DNA from: Physcomitrium patens
Lineage: Eukaryota > Streptophyta > Bryopsida > Funariales > Funariaceae
DNA length: 64,000 nt
NCBI RefSeq assembly: GCF_000002425.4
Contig: NC_037266.1
Span: 4,287,350 to 4,351,349, forward strand
Direction: 5' to 3'
This document shows positions 1-12,617 of the stretch, piece after piece. Numbering within the stretch: the stretch's first letter is position 1; each line of letters opens with the position of its first letter. The translations under genes were made by a program, and so were the position numbers. The notes under the pieces are model-generated. The model ran no database searches and was not told where the DNA came from. It worked only from the letters and a program-made list of their open reading frames with translations.

Positions 1-1400
1 CGTGCCGTCATCCGCCACCACACAACCTCGACAATATTGATCACAACCCAAGCTCTGAACACGAACCGCTCCTCTTCAGGAAAGAAATCAACGACACCAC
101 TATTTCAAAACGTCGGAATTAGAATCCTGACTATTCAGTTCACGTCCTTCTTGACCGCTCGATGCATAGGTGACACTGAATTATCCGCACGCTCAACGTA
201 AACCTACAGATCAAATGACCACTCCATCTCTCCTCAAAATCGAAACTAGGGGAAAAAGACAGAACAACGGCGAAGAAGCACGGAGCGGTTGTCCTGCCAA
301 ACAATGAGACCAAGGCGACAAGCGAGCCAGGGAGAAGTAAAGAAGGCGAGAGAGATTGGAGGCAGCCAGGTATGGCCTGCTGCACCTGCGAGGCTCTGTC
401 CCCGAGGGGAATTTTTCTCTGCAATACTGAAACGCCTCTCCGCTAGCGATTACCGTGAGAAGCTCCGGTTTACTTCCACAGTAATGGCCTCCCTGACGGA
501 AGTTACTCAGTGCTAAGTAACCGCGCTGTACAATGAATTCCACTCGGTGATGATGGGGCTGATGTGCGTGACTTGTGTGAACTGTTCCTCTGACTGCTCT
601 GCCAGCACCATCTGTTGGATTACTTTAAGTTTAACCGTTACTAGCGTAACATGATGCTCTGATTTCCCTTCACAGTCTCTCATCCCTTGAGGATCTTCCC
701 CCCACTCTTTCAACTACTCCGCAATTCACTCATTGACACACACACACACACCCCCCCCCCTGTAGTCAGTCAGACTGCGATGTAAAGCGTCAGAGTTGCC
801 GGTTGACGAATCCCCAAGCATGTTCCACGAAATGAAATAACTCCGCACAAAAATAGAGCCGGTCCAGCGTATTTCCGAAGCCGCTCGTCGCCATACTTTT
901 CCCTCCCCGTTCGTCGGAAACCAGCGAGGGGCAGATACTACTACTGCTCCAAAACCAAAACTCCAAGTGAAAAAGATGTCCAACAATCAATGTCGAGGAG
1001 AGTAATTTGGGAAGACCGAACCACAAATCCATGCACAATACCAGACACGCAATCATCTCCCCTAAATCCATCCCACGTATGTTCGAGCTGCTCGCCCCCA
1101 CTTGGGCGGGCGTGCGGACACGTGAGCAGGATAATTAAAGTAACAATAATAATAGGGGGGGTGGAACTGGTTGTCGAGACGCGGTGTGGACATGCGCGCT
1201 GGCGGGGTTGGACACATCAACCCGCGGTCTTGGACTCCCCCTTCCTGTCGCCGCATTATCGCGGTATTGGTACTGAATAGAGCCCGGGCTACGGGCAGGA
1301 ACGAGGGAAAAAAGGGGGCGCCGCCGGTGTGTTGATAGCCACTGATGGACATAGATAGCTAGCTTTGGCGGCTGCCCAGCCCCCACGTTCATCAATGTTG
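1..1400. other. GC-balanced, gene-free left end
   Basis: CG-containing DNA with several short overlapping frames on both strands (up to 110 codons), none showing a domain or a convincing composition. It includes a (CA)n(C)n tract at about 737-762. It may be the 5' part or promoter of a gene lying to the left of the window. Confidence 0.4.
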
Positions 1401-2479
1401 GAACCTCCGGGGCCCAAATTTGGTGTCCACCTCCTCATTCTTTCTTTCTATTTTACTCCCCCCTCTTATTTATTCTAAACTTTTTAATTCTGTTTTTTTC
1501 TTTTTCGGACACATTAGGGTTATGAAACTATTAAAAGAGGGAGAACGATAGTTTTTTTTTGGATGGGGAATTTACCTTGAGAGGTGGGGTTGTGGCCTAC
1601 CTTTTGATACCATTATTTGATCCAAGTACAAACCAATTCTTTTCTCTAGTTCAAAGTTTTGTTGGGCTTTTTTTTAGATGTTTCATTTGTTGAGATGAGT
1701 TGTTTTCTTTACACTCTAGACCTACGTAACTTTCTTGTTATTCTTTGCTCTTGTGCAAATGTTTCAAATATTCCTTATTTTATTTAAATCGTTTTGCCCA
1801 ATTATTGTGGGCATCAAGGTGCCCACAATATACTAACAACAATAAAATAAAATGACTGTACATTATTTCAAAAATCATTCATACACACAAGTTTGGAACA
1901 ATAAAAACTTTGATTATACAAAACTTCCAGTGTCAAGTAAAAAATCAAATTTCACCAATTTAGATGTCTTGCCAAAGCCAAAAATACAACACATGCTTTG
2001 AGTCCATCATAATGCTACTTTGTCTCCACAATGAGTTCGACATTGCAAAGGTTCATCACAGCACAGATTGTAGGGTTTGCAGCAACTGACAAAAATAGCA
2101 AAAAGAATACTTGAGGATTGAAATTGTCTTTAGACATAGTTGCAGACAGCTGGAGAAGAACACGAACAATGAGAGCACATACACACACCTAGAACACTCA
2201 CACTCACACACCTACTTATACTATATTGAGCATGGAGATAAAGCTGGGTCCCCATCCTTTAGTCACAACACTGCCCCAAAACTATGTGCCCACATGGGTC
2301 AGCCAGAGCTGGAGAAGGCTGATAGGGTTGAAACACTAGGGCATGTGTGTTTTTTGTTTTTTGTTTTTGTTTATTGTGTTCCAGCTTCACAAAAGCTTCC
2401 CTGGTTTCATAACCCCCCTTACTTTTACTTTTTGAAACAAAACACATGCTTTTAGTTCTCACGTTATGTATATATTTAT

Positions 2480-2483
<4 letters not shown>

Positions 2484-2521
<38 letters not shown>
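2484..2521. repeat. (GA)n microsatellite
   Basis: About 18 uninterrupted GA units directly after a short TATA-rich run. Confidence 0.95.
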
Positions 2522-2528
<7 letters not shown>

Positions 2529-3202
2529 AAGGGATTCAACAATTGGAGACTTGAAATCATGCTTGAATGGTAAAGCTATGGTGGCAATGGGGAGAGACAT
2601 GAGTTAGATGGAGAAACTAGCACACCCACCTTGCAATCAGCCTTTGAAAGTGGCAGAGCCTTTTTTCTTTTCCTTTTTTTTTCCTTTTTCTTTTTTGGTA
2701 GAAGTCTTCATGCAACATGGCTCTCCCTCTCTCTCTCTCTCCCCAACAGGAATATCCCCTTGCTTTATTGTATGTGGCGTCCCAATTATGAAGAAAAAGG
2801 GGGGATAAGCTCATGGGCCCTTTGTTTTAGGCATGCATGCCACCACTGAAGGAGACAAAGGCAAGGGAGGGTCACAAGCTTAACTCTCTCCCTTCTCCCT
2901 TGATCTCTCCTTACAAAGCCCTGATGCTAGAAATATGTGTGTGTGTGTATTTGCTCACACAACCCAAACCCTAAAAATAAGAGGTGTGTGCTGGTGCGTC
3001 TAGCTAAAAATACTTGCTACTAAGTTTGGTTTGGGGATAAGAAACTGTCTCCTCCTGTGTGTGTGTGAGTGAGTGAGATGTTGATTGAAGACAAGCTTGT
3101 CACCTGATCAGGCTCTCTCTATCTCTCACTCAATGCACAATTTGATGCCGGCCACTCTTCGACACTGCAACACTAATAAAATCTAATACAATACAAGAAA
3201 GA

Positions 3203-3301
3203 GTATATGTATGTATATATATATATATGTATGTATATATATATATGTATGTATATATATATATATGTATATATATATGTATGTATATATATATATGTAT
3301 G

Positions 3302-3332
<31 letters not shown>

Positions 3333-3408
3333 GTATGTATATATATATATGTATATATATATAGAAAAGATTAATTAAAGAATGAGAGAGAGAGAGAGAG
3401 AGAGAGAG
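3203..3408. repeat. Compound (GTATATAT)n / (GA)n microsatellite
   Basis: About 160 bp of alternating GTAT and TATATA units (3203-3362), then 20 bp of unique AT-rich sequence, then (GA)n at 3384-3408. The minus-strand 93-codon frame across it is only a translation of the repeat. Confidence 0.95.
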
Positions 3409-4970
3409 CATGGAGGGTCACACTATTTTAACAGTGGATGATATATATGGAAAATGGCAATAGTTCTTGCTCATTCAACGGATGATTACTTTCATCCTCT
3501 TTCCCTCGTTTCTTTGAGCACCATGTTGTTGTTATTTTTTGTTTTTTGTTTTTTTCTGAAGAATATGGATTCTTAGGACATATTTCTTGTTGAGAGCATG
3601 TGTGGTTTGTGAGAGGAAGAAGGGGAAAAAGGAAAAAAACGAAAGCCCATTTCTTTCTTGGGTTGGGTTTGTCCTTTTATAAAATATCTTCCCTAAGATT
3701 GGTTAATATTAGTCCATTTCAACATAACAAAGATGTTTTAAACCATTACTCGGTATTTATCTAGGAATAACATTCCAGAAATTAAATTAAATTATTCTAT
3801 TTAACCAAAACCTCGTTCCTTTTTTATACTTTTGTATGCAGGGCTTAAACTAATGCCATTATTATTATCATTACTTAAATAAAATGTCATAATAAGAATT
3901 ACTTCTGAGTTCCTTTCCTATAATACTTTAAGAGTTCTTTCTACAATATTTTGGAATAGCTTTAAACTTTTTGGAAGATTATAAAATAAAAATAAATGTA
4001 TATTCTAATGATGTTAAAAGTTTCAACTTTTCAAAACTATAAATCTATTTAAGAATTCTTTATCATAGAACAGTTATTTTTTTATTTTATTTAAGAAAAT
4101 AATAGTACTAATTTTGATTTCTAAAATTTATAGTATTTAATTATGATTTTAATTATGAAACTTTGAATAATAAATTCTTAAAAGGTTAATCACATGAAAG
4201 ACTAACTTTTAAATCAATGAAATATAGTCTACATTTTAATATAGATATTCGATCTGTTATATTTCAATAATCTACAATTCTTTCAGAATCAACACACAAG
4301 ATTTATTCTAATTATCTGCCTTTATGTTTACTATCACTAATCATAAGTATTTTTATTCATTAACTATAGTATTATTTAATTAAATCATGTATTATAACTA
4401 TATTTTATTTATTTATTTATTTCTTATTGTTTTTCATGATTATTATATATTTAAACCTTATTAGCCTTTATCCATCTGTAAAATAATACCAAAAACATTA
4501 TTCATTAGCTAATCATTATTTTGATCCTAACTTATTCATGTTTTATAAACCTATCACATTTTCTATTTTGCATATTCTAAGAAAATGTTGGTTAAATTGC
4601 ATCAGCAACTTCACATGGGCATGTTTTTAATAAGTTATTGATCTTAGTTCCTTTCTAAAAGAATAAATATATAAATAGCATTCAGTATCATTTGCTAGTT
4701 CTTCACTTGGTATAACAAAAAAACATTAATATGTTGTTCTTATTTCTATGAACAAATAAAAAAATATCATAGATTTTAAAAACATAATTCCATTTTTAAA
4801 AAGACATTACTTCAATCTCAAAGAATCTTCTTTCAAAACAATTAAGCTTTTTCAGATTTTATCAAAGGATCATGTCTTGTAATCAAGCCTTTGCACTCCC
4901 ACAAAAATTGGAATTCCAGAGGACTAAACTTCCCCACTGTCTTTTTTTTCTTTCTTTCTATTTTAAATCA

Positions 4971-4971
<1 letters not shown>

Positions 4972-5002
<31 letters not shown>
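4972..5002. repeat. A31 homopolymer
   Basis: Thirty-one adenines. The sequence to its left shows no coding content that would make it the tail of a retrocopy. Confidence 0.95.
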
Positions 5003-5007
<5 letters not shown>

Positions 5008-5333
5008 TATGTTTAGATACACTAACATAAATATAAATGTGCATTCATTTGTTATCTAGGTCTCAAGGAAACTAACAGTGAACAGTAGCATTTAAAAAAT
5101 TGTATCAGAAATCCTACATTTTTGTAACACAATGCTTTGTACTATAACCTGGCTCATCATACTGTGTTTGATTGATGTATGAAGGCTTTTATTTGGCAGG
5201 CCACAGCATGATTTGGTAGACTGTTACATATACATATACATTGATTGATCATCAATATGACAACAACAAGTTGTCAATTTGCAACAAAATGTCAACTGTC
5301 CATTTAAACAATAAATCAAATGTCCTTTATATG

Positions 5334-6062
5334 TATATATATATATATATATATTGTTCAATCCTTGTTTGGTGCAAGGGAAAGTAAAATTCTTAAAACC
5401 CAAACTTTGAGGAAGGTATATTATGGTACAAAAGAGTAGGTACTATCAATTTTTTGACTTTTTTTTTTGTCTTCTAAGGAGATCTTTCCATGAGGAAACA
5501 TTAATATCATAAAAAAAAATAGGGAAAATGTGTAAAAATAAAAATAAAACAACCAAAATGGCATCAATCATTAAAACCAAAAGCTTTTTACCCCTTTCAA
5601 GTTATCTTGTCACTTGGTAGGCTTGACCATATCCTTTGGGTAAGCAGGTTTCTTCTAGAAGCATCTTGTTGGTGGGAATTCTAATGTTATTTAGTGTATG
5701 AAAATAATAATAATAATAATAATAAATAAATAAATATCACTGTCTTTATAAATAAACTAAAATATAGTTCCAAATGTATTGTACCTTCATCCTGTTGTTT
5801 AGAAAAAGTCATATTTTTATACTTGTTAATTTATGTGTTTTTTTAATTAAAAAAATGTAGTCAGTTTTCAATCTACTTCTTTATAATACTTCTCTTTGCT
5901 TACGTGTATATATATATATATATATATATACCGAAAAAGGTGGACAACATAGAACGAGAAGCCAGATGCGTACCTCCGAATATATAATCTCACTGTTGTG
6001 AATCCTTTTTGGCATGTATAAAGAATTCCTTTCTGTTTGTATATATATATATATATATATAC
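5334..6062. repeat. Cluster of (TA)n and (AAT)n microsatellites
   Basis: (TA)n at 5334-5355, (AAT)n/(AAAT)n at 5703-5735, (TA)n at 5906-5931 and (TA)n at 6040-6062, with AT-rich unique DNA between. Confidence 0.9.
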
Positions 6063-6608
6063 GGGTACAGTGGTGAGTTTTATGTGGAGCTTTTTTGACT
6101 TTTTATTTTATTTTTATTTTTTATTTAATTTGTCAGCTTTTGAATAGTGGGGTCCTACTGTTTGATAGGATGCCTATCTCATCAAAGTGGGGTTTTTAAA
6201 GCAACAAACAAGAAGATAGTTGTTTATCTCTCACCCACAGTTTACCAGTGAATGAGTCCTTTAAATGACTGTTTCTTATTCTCATCTTCATTTGGTTCCT
6301 CATCCATGTTTTTTTCTATATAAATATCATGAAAAAAAAGACACTACCCATAAGAAAAAGAACAAAGTGGACAAATTTGGATGCCTTGATGCCACAAATG
6401 CCTTGTATGTATGTGAAGGGGAGGGGGGGGGCATGATTCTCAATTGTCACAAAACATTATTCCAACATTCGATGATTTCATTTCCATATTCTTCCAAGGC
6501 TCTCAATCTCCTGCCTGTTCAGGATCACAACATGTCACTCCCTCTCTTATCTCTTTTCTTTCTTTTTATTTGTTTATATATGATGATTTTGTTTCATGTT
6601 TTGAGTTT

Positions 6609-6655
6609 TGTGTGTGTGTGTGTGTGTGTTTTGTTTGTTTGTTTGTTTGTTTGTT
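6609..6655. repeat. (GT)n(TTTG)n microsatellite
   Basis: About ten GT units pass directly into (TTTG)n. The plus-strand frames of 165 and 94 codons across it show CVCVC/LFVCLF repeat translations and are not genes. Confidence 0.9.
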
Positions 6656-7039
6656 TTTGTTTTCCCCTCTCTTCTCTCAAGTTGGTGCTGACTACGCACC
6701 CACCCTTCTTATCATCATCCTGGTATGAGATTGGGCTGGGCCCCTGTCCTCAATGCCAGTGAAGGGGCATTCAATGTGCATGCACTGTCTCCCCCCCAGG
6801 CAGGAGAAAAAGGAAAAACAAAAAAGATCACACTCACAAACACATTAGTCAAGTCACAGTAAATTAGGGTTTCTGGAAACAGATACAAAAAATAAATTAA
6901 TCATTATATACATAAACATATATTAATGAAGTAATAAAGTAATAAATATGTTTCTTTTTTCAGACAAATGATCCAGTGAACGATGCACGTTGAAACATTC
7001 AAACGGGATATTCTTATGCAAAGGGAGAGACAGACAGAA

Positions 7040-7331
7040 AGTCAGACGGAGCTGGCATTGCAGTGCCGGGGCAACAATGATTTATCATTCATCCATACGT
7101 AACGAATGAAGACACCAACAACCATCCAAAATGGGGATGGATGGGATAATGCAGTTGGACGGGGAATTCGGCGACAGGAGGGGAGGCACATGGAGCGGAG
7201 ACAGACACAGAAGGTCTGACGACGACGACGACGACGATGGGAAATCTGGCAGCAGCAACAACAACAACACACAGCCAAAGAGATTTCGACGACGACGACG
7301 ACGACGACGAGGAGGCCCAACCTCACACCTG

Positions 7332-7362
<31 letters not shown>

Positions 7363-8620
7363 TGCAGCGTCAGGCGCGGCGATGCGATGCCAAGGCAAAG
7401 CGATGCGAAGTGAAGTGAAGTAAAGTGAAGTGAAGCGAGGGGGAAGTGAATTGAACGGCGCGACCAAGGGAGGGAGGGAGAGAGGGAGGGAGGGAAGGGG
7501 GTTGGAAAGTCTTTGGCTGACCCTGCCCTGCTGTTGCTGCTGCTGCCCTTTCAATGACAGAGTGAATGGGTTCAGTGCTGCAAGCTTGATCATGACCACA
7601 TGCTGCGGTCGCGCTGGGGGCTTCCAATGATCCACGGTGCCAGGACGTAGGGATTGCGGTGCACAGGCGCCACAATTGGACCAGGTCCGGGCGGCTGGAT
7701 AGGTTGGATGAGGTTTCGGACTTTCACCACAGCGACTGAGATTTCTGCAGACGCTTGAGTAACGCTCTCAATCATTCCGGTGCCTGAAAGGTAAACTCCC
7801 GCCTTGAAAGACGAGACGAGGCGGAGCTTGGTACTGGAGGAATGTTGGACTGCATCATTCGGTACTGAATTCCTTTCACACCTGGGGAGCCGCGCCAATC
7901 TTTGGTGCCGTGTTGTGAGCTCGTCGCGATTCTCCGTTGAATCTCGTGAGAATTGTAGAGATGCTTCCAAAAGCAATCAAATTAATTCATGAATAAGAGT
8001 GCTTCCATTTGTTTTTTGTTTTTTGTTTTTGTTTTTTTCATCAGGTAAATCAGTTACAAGGTGATGGAAGTTGTCATCCAACCATATTTGAAAAGTATTG
8101 TGACGAGTAGTCTACATAAAAGAAATAGATTCCTCGTCCGTCCTTCTAAACTTGACTTCGTTGCCGTAAGTAAACTGTGTGTGTGTGTGTGCGCGCGTTT
8201 TTCTTCTCACGAGTTATTTTGGAATTGGTGCATGAGGATTTCGAGGTCTGGAAATCCACATTTCGCTCTGAGTTCACCGCATGTGCAACAAAGATAAGTT
8301 GACCATGAATCGAACAGCTGTTACACAGGTGTTAGAAGGCGTTGTTGTTTTATTACCGCTGATTCATCCTGAATGCAACTGATCGATGTAGAACGTACAC
8401 ACAGCGTTCGAGGCATAGGAACACTTGAGAGCAGCGACTTGTCTTGCTGTAGTCGGAACTGAGTCGCCACCATGCTGGTGGATTCTTGCTCTGGATTCCT
8501 GCAGTGTTCCATCTTCCTTTCCGACACAGCCTAACATGCACTGTCAAGCTCCGGCTCACACGATCTTGTTTTCGAGCTTGTTCTTCTTACATCTAGTCAG
8601 GATTTTCTATCTTTGAAGTT
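7040..8620. other. GC-balanced island of unknown function
   Basis: Between two AT-rich stretches the composition turns GC-balanced with frequent CG. It carries dense short tandem repeats on the left and a 128-codon minus-strand frame at 7590-7976, with a proline-rich centre (IQPPGPGPIVAP), that I do not recognise. No splice structure or conserved domain was found. Possibilities are an exon of an unannotated or noncoding transcript, a distal promoter, or a decayed gene. Confidence 0.35.
7217..7500. repeat. Cluster of five different short tandem repeats
   Basis: In under 300 bp: (GAC)n at 7217-7237, (CAA)n at 7251-7269, (GAC)n at 7287-7311, (CA)n at 7331-7360, a GAAGT/GTGAA pentamer run at 7406-7436 and (GGGA)n at 7468-7500. 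The overlapping frames in this stretch (for example the 95-codon plus frame with DDDD, NNNN, RRRR and THTH runs) are translations of the repeats. Confidence 0.9.
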
Positions 8621-8633
8621 CAGGCCTACTGTA

Positions 8634-9192
8634 TTATATATATATATATATATATATAGATAGGATCAATACTTTAAGAATCTCAACTTTTTCTTCTACC
8701 TTCCTCGCACTTAAGGTTAATTTTTTTTTTTTTTTTTTTTTTTTTTCTGTTCCTCTGTTTGCTACTTCCGTTGTTGTTCTAACATGCAACGTGTATACAT
8801 TTCTTTATACATATATATATATATATATATATATTAAAACTGTTGACCTGTTAAGTTTATACAGACAAGGAAGAAATCTACATGCACACATGGCAGGATT
8901 TGACTTTGTATTATTAGCTGACCCAATGTCCAGCTGTACCAAATTTATGGTATGAACACTCTCCAGGAATCCAATTCTCAACAAACTTATTTTTCGGCAT
9001 AAATAGTGTTTACTATTGATTTCTATATTAACTAATCAAATGTATTTTGTCTGCTTAGAGTCTGCCACCTCCACAATTTTGTATGAAGAATCTAAATATG
9101 TGACTTTTGACCCCAAAAAGAAACACGATTCAAAGAAAGTAACTATATGATACAGTTGTAGTGTCTGTATATATATATATATATATATATAT
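8634..9192. repeat. (TA)n microsatellites and T26 run
   Basis: (TA)n at 8634-8658, T26 at 8721-8746, (TA)n at 8811-8834 and (TA)n at 9168-9192. Confidence 0.9.
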
Positions 9193-9696
9193 GAGATGTG
9201 CATAATGTTGAAAGTAATATTGTGCCACTTGCACAAGTCTCTTCATTCACACACAACTCCATAAGTTCTTAGTGCACAATTTTGATGGTACACAAAGATT
9301 ATTATTATTATTTTTAAATTCTATTAATTTATTAATTTATTTTTTCATTGTTCAATGTGATTCAAGGCAATATACTTCTAGACACACACACCTGCAAAAC
9401 AAGAGTACACAAGTGCCATTAAATGTCATACCAAACTGTAACATTCTCTTTTTCTCATGAAAATACTCCCAAAAAGGAACTCATCAAAACAAAACCCACT
9501 AATGCCAAAGTGAGGGTTTCCCACATCCAAATAGCTAAGCGTTCACTTTCTCTCCATTTTTCAGATTGCTACACAACCTTGTGCAAAGGAAGTTCCACAA
9601 ACCAATAAAAGTAAAAGGGGATGGGGGAGGCAAACGAGGCAATGGTGATGGAGACAGAGTTTTGTTGTTGAGGAATGTGCAAGAGCTCCACGCTCC

Positions 9697-9723
9697 CAAC
9701 AAACAAACAAACAAACAAACAAA

Positions 9724-9754
<31 letters not shown>

Positions 9755-9755
9755 A
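9697..9755. repeat. (CAAA)n(TAAA)n microsatellite
   Basis: About six CAAA units switch cleanly to about eight TAAA units, consistent with one substitution spreading by slippage. Confidence 0.95.
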
Positions 9756-10047
9756 ATTGGCACTTGGGTTCTTGCTCACTTGCTCATTGGCATGGGATTC
9801 ACTCACTCACTCCATTATTGATAAGCATAATCCCAATTGGCAGGGTCTCTTTAAGCCTGCACCCCATGTGCTATCATTGGGGGCTATGGTGGTGCCTAGT
9901 CTTTGTTGCCCATAAAACCCTAACCCTAATAATTTGATTGCTCTTTCTGTCCCTTTCTCTACATTGACCCCCCTACAAACTAGTTTTAGGTGGAGAAACT
10001 CACTCTCAAGTTTAGAGTAATAGATAGTTCATTTGTTGTTTTTGTTT

Positions 10048-10090
10048 TTGTTTGTTTGTTTGTTTGTTTGTTTGTTTGTTTTTTTTTTTT
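10048..10090. repeat. (TTTG)n microsatellite
   Basis: About eight TTTG units ending in a T run. Confidence 0.9.
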
Positions 10091-10289
10091 GCTTCCCAAT
10101 TTTTTCATTTATTGTCAACCATGTCACACTTTTTGGTTGTATTTGAAAGGGAGGATTTCCTACAAGTGACCAACTTATTAGCACGCGAACAAGTCCTTTC
10201 AATAGTAAAGGTTTTGTTTTGTGTTTTTATCAGCTAGAGTATTAAGTGAAGTTTACATGTAATATTAACACAGAAATATTATATCCACA

Positions 10290-10290
10290 G

Positions 10291-10334
<44 letters not shown>
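10290..10334. repeat. (TA)n(GA)n compound microsatellite
   Basis: About seven TA units pass directly into about fourteen GA units. Confidence 0.95.
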
Positions 10335-10337
<3 letters not shown>

Positions 10338-12100
10338 CACACAGTGTGTGCAGCATAAAGATGATTTAAATTATGCTATGTTGGTAGATGTTGCTATCAC
10401 TTATGGAATATTTTCACAATAAATCCAATAATTCATTCACTTTAGTTTCAGAAGAACAATTATTATATTCTTCTTTCTTTTTTACACAAAGTGTCAAATT
10501 CCATCTTAATTAGATGAAGTTATTGATTTTGTTGCTATTACATCAAATGATATAATTGGGAAACATGTAATCACTTCAAGTAGTTATTGAATTTAAGTAA
10601 TATTAAGTGCTTTATACCATAAACAGATGCTCAATAAACTATGCAGTTTAAAACAAAATCTTCATTTGATTATGTAGCTTTCAAATACATTGAAATTTGA
10701 ATATAGTATTCTACTAGTGAAATGAAAAATCTTAGTGTTGATAAATTATTATTCATAAAAAAAAATAAAATAAAAAAAAGAAGGAAAAAAGTAATGATAC
10801 ATTGGAGTAATTGAATTCAATGGTGGTTTTATAATTTTTCATTTTAGGATTTTCAATTTCTGCAAAACCTTTCTAAAAAAGAACCCTGATTCAAGAGTTT
10901 CAAATCAATAACAAGGGTTACAAAATAATACAGGTTCATATATATCCATCCCTCCCCCTTGCCATCTCATGATTAGTTCCATCCATCCTAAGACTCCATT
11001 CCATGTCCCATATCCCTTGTCCCTCATTTCTACCCCCCCCCCCTCCCTTCTTCTTTGTCCCCTATCCCTCCTTTCCAACTCCTTCCATTTCCAGTCCTAT
11101 GTTCCCTTGTTTCGAGCATCCCCTCTTCTTCCATGTCTCTTGTTTCCAACCTCCTAATCCCCATCCAAAATCCCCCCATCCCCTAAGTGAAAACTCAATT
11201 TGAATTGCAACTTGTTTTTGTAAATAACATTGTTTGTGATACTTTATTTTATTGTATTTTATTTCTCTCCTAAAATTCTATTTTCACTTTGTTTTTTTAA
11301 TTTGAAGATAAAAACCAATTTAAGCTTAATTAATGTATATATTTTTTTGTTATTTGTTTAAAATGGGTCACATGATTTTTTTTTTACAAATTAACCAATC
11401 AAATAACAAATTTAAATCAAAAGCACTTTGTTATGTGAATGTGTTTTTTGGATAATTATTTTATTCCTAAGGCTATTCTAGCACCAATACTCAATATGTC
11501 TGGCAGTCAATTGATGATCAATTAATTAATTATTTATTTATTTACATAAAACCAGCTCTAGTCTATGAATTTTAGCAAGTTTTATATATAAATGTATTGA
11601 TCTCTTATAATTTTACAATATGATGTGTATTAAATTTACTTAGTTTTATACTATGAGATTATTATGGTATGAAATACAATATTTAAAAATTGAAAGAGAG
11701 AGGAAATAAACTCTATTTACAAATACATATTTGTACATTAAGTGACAATATAGTTATTGTATCCAATGTATAAATTGAAAGCTTTCTCCTATCCTACAAA
11801 TTCTCTAAAACATTGCTAAGGTTTTAGATAGGACATAGCTATTATTTTAGACCATTCTACTTAAAGTTGTTTGTATAATAAATTTCACTAATATTGGATT
11901 TGATTTTCAAAATTAATTTATCATTGTAATACAAAATTTTAATAGCACTATCACTCACATGATGTAATTTATTTTGATGTTGCTATATAAAATGAAAATC
12001 CTACTTGATCATAACATCACCATAGATACATGATACAAATACACAATATAAATCAGAGACATGATTATTTCTTTCAATGTCTTTTTAAATCTTAGATTTC

Positions 12101-12223
12101 ATACTCACTCTAAAACAGGTAGCAATTGAATGGTGGATTATCATTTTTCTTAAATGAAGTCAGTTGATAATTTACCATTCAATTATACAGTAAGTTGCTA
12201 CATCACAAGTTTGGAGTGACTAT
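12101..12223. repeat. Imperfect foldback in the 3' flank of the transporter gene (MITE-like or hairpin RNA)
   Basis: The left arm (12101-12142) and right arm (12164-12223) are imperfect inverted repeats. Matching blocks are ATACTCACTC/GAGTGACTAT, GTAGCAA/TTGCTAC, and a longer block around ATTGAATGGT and its complement ACCATTCAAT running into GATTATC/GATAAT. The loop is about 20 bp, and the right arm has about 10-20 extra bases. It could be a small foldback DNA transposon or a hairpin precursor. I see no clear target-site duplication. It lies about 400 bp past the stop codon, perhaps within or near the 3' UTR. Confidence 0.55.
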
Positions 12224-12617
12224 AACTGTGGAAAAGAAAAAGAGTAGACAAACAAGGAATAGTTGGGTGAGCACTACGGTGTAGATCGTCTCGTTCATTT
12301 CCAAAGAAAACCTAAGCAATGGGCAGACTATGTGCCACTCCAATCTAGTTTTACACCTGTAGTAAGACTACAAAAAAATGTAATTTATGACTTCAATAGA
12401 TTCTAACAATGTCAATTAGTCCAATTAAAATAACCTTTTTCCATCACCTAGGAATGTGAGATGAAATACCGGTAGTATCAAAAGCATCATGAAACGGTAG
12501 TTTATGACAATACTACGAGTACCAAACCAGCAAAAGGCTAACATTATGATGAACTCAACTGAATGATAGTTGTGCATTTACTCCCAAGAAATAAGGCGAT
12601 GAAGAGGAGCATTAGTG
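12224..12617 (-). other. Probable 3' UTR and downstream flank of the transporter gene
   Basis: Noncoding DNA immediately past the stop codon on the minus strand. I see no clear AATAAA signal, which is usual in plants, so the transcript end is unknown. Confidence 0.5.

Larger units (their letters stand above)
1400..7040. other. AT-rich intergenic DNA with many microsatellites
   Basis: I see no gene. AAACCCTAA-like motifs (telo-box type, a known plant promoter element) occur near 1515-1525, 2960-2970 and 6865-6872. The stretch at 3,660-4,900 is very AT-rich and featureless. The 2,240-3,110 and 6,160-6,800 stretches are less AT-rich and could be regulatory. Confidence 0.45.
8620..12100. other. 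AT-rich intergenic DNA
   Basis: No gene seen. There is a telo-box-like pair (ACCCTAACCCTAA) at 9916-9928, and a pyrimidine-rich CCCT/CCTT stretch at 10940-11180 that accounts for the proline/serine-rich plus frames there. Several microsatellites are present. Confidence 0.45.

Noticed and set aside
3130-3411. 93-codon minus frame (YIYIHIYIY repeats)
   Set aside because: It is a translation of the TA/GTAT and GA microsatellites.
4972-5002. A31 as the tail of a processed retrocopy or SINE
   Set aside because: No coding or tRNA-like head and no flanking duplication could be seen on its left.
6265-6762. 165-codon plus frame
   Set aside because: AT-rich with CVCVCV/LFVCLF runs from GT and TTTG repeats; no domain and no splice context.
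7042-7635. 197-codon minus frame and its overlapping neighbours
   Set aside because: Composed largely of runs from CA, GAC, CAA and GGGA repeats read in several frames, all of them equally open.
7590-7976. 128-codon minus frame with a proline-rich core
   Set aside because: Not called as a gene: no recognised domain, no exon partners and overlapping plus frames. Kept only as a finding about the island.
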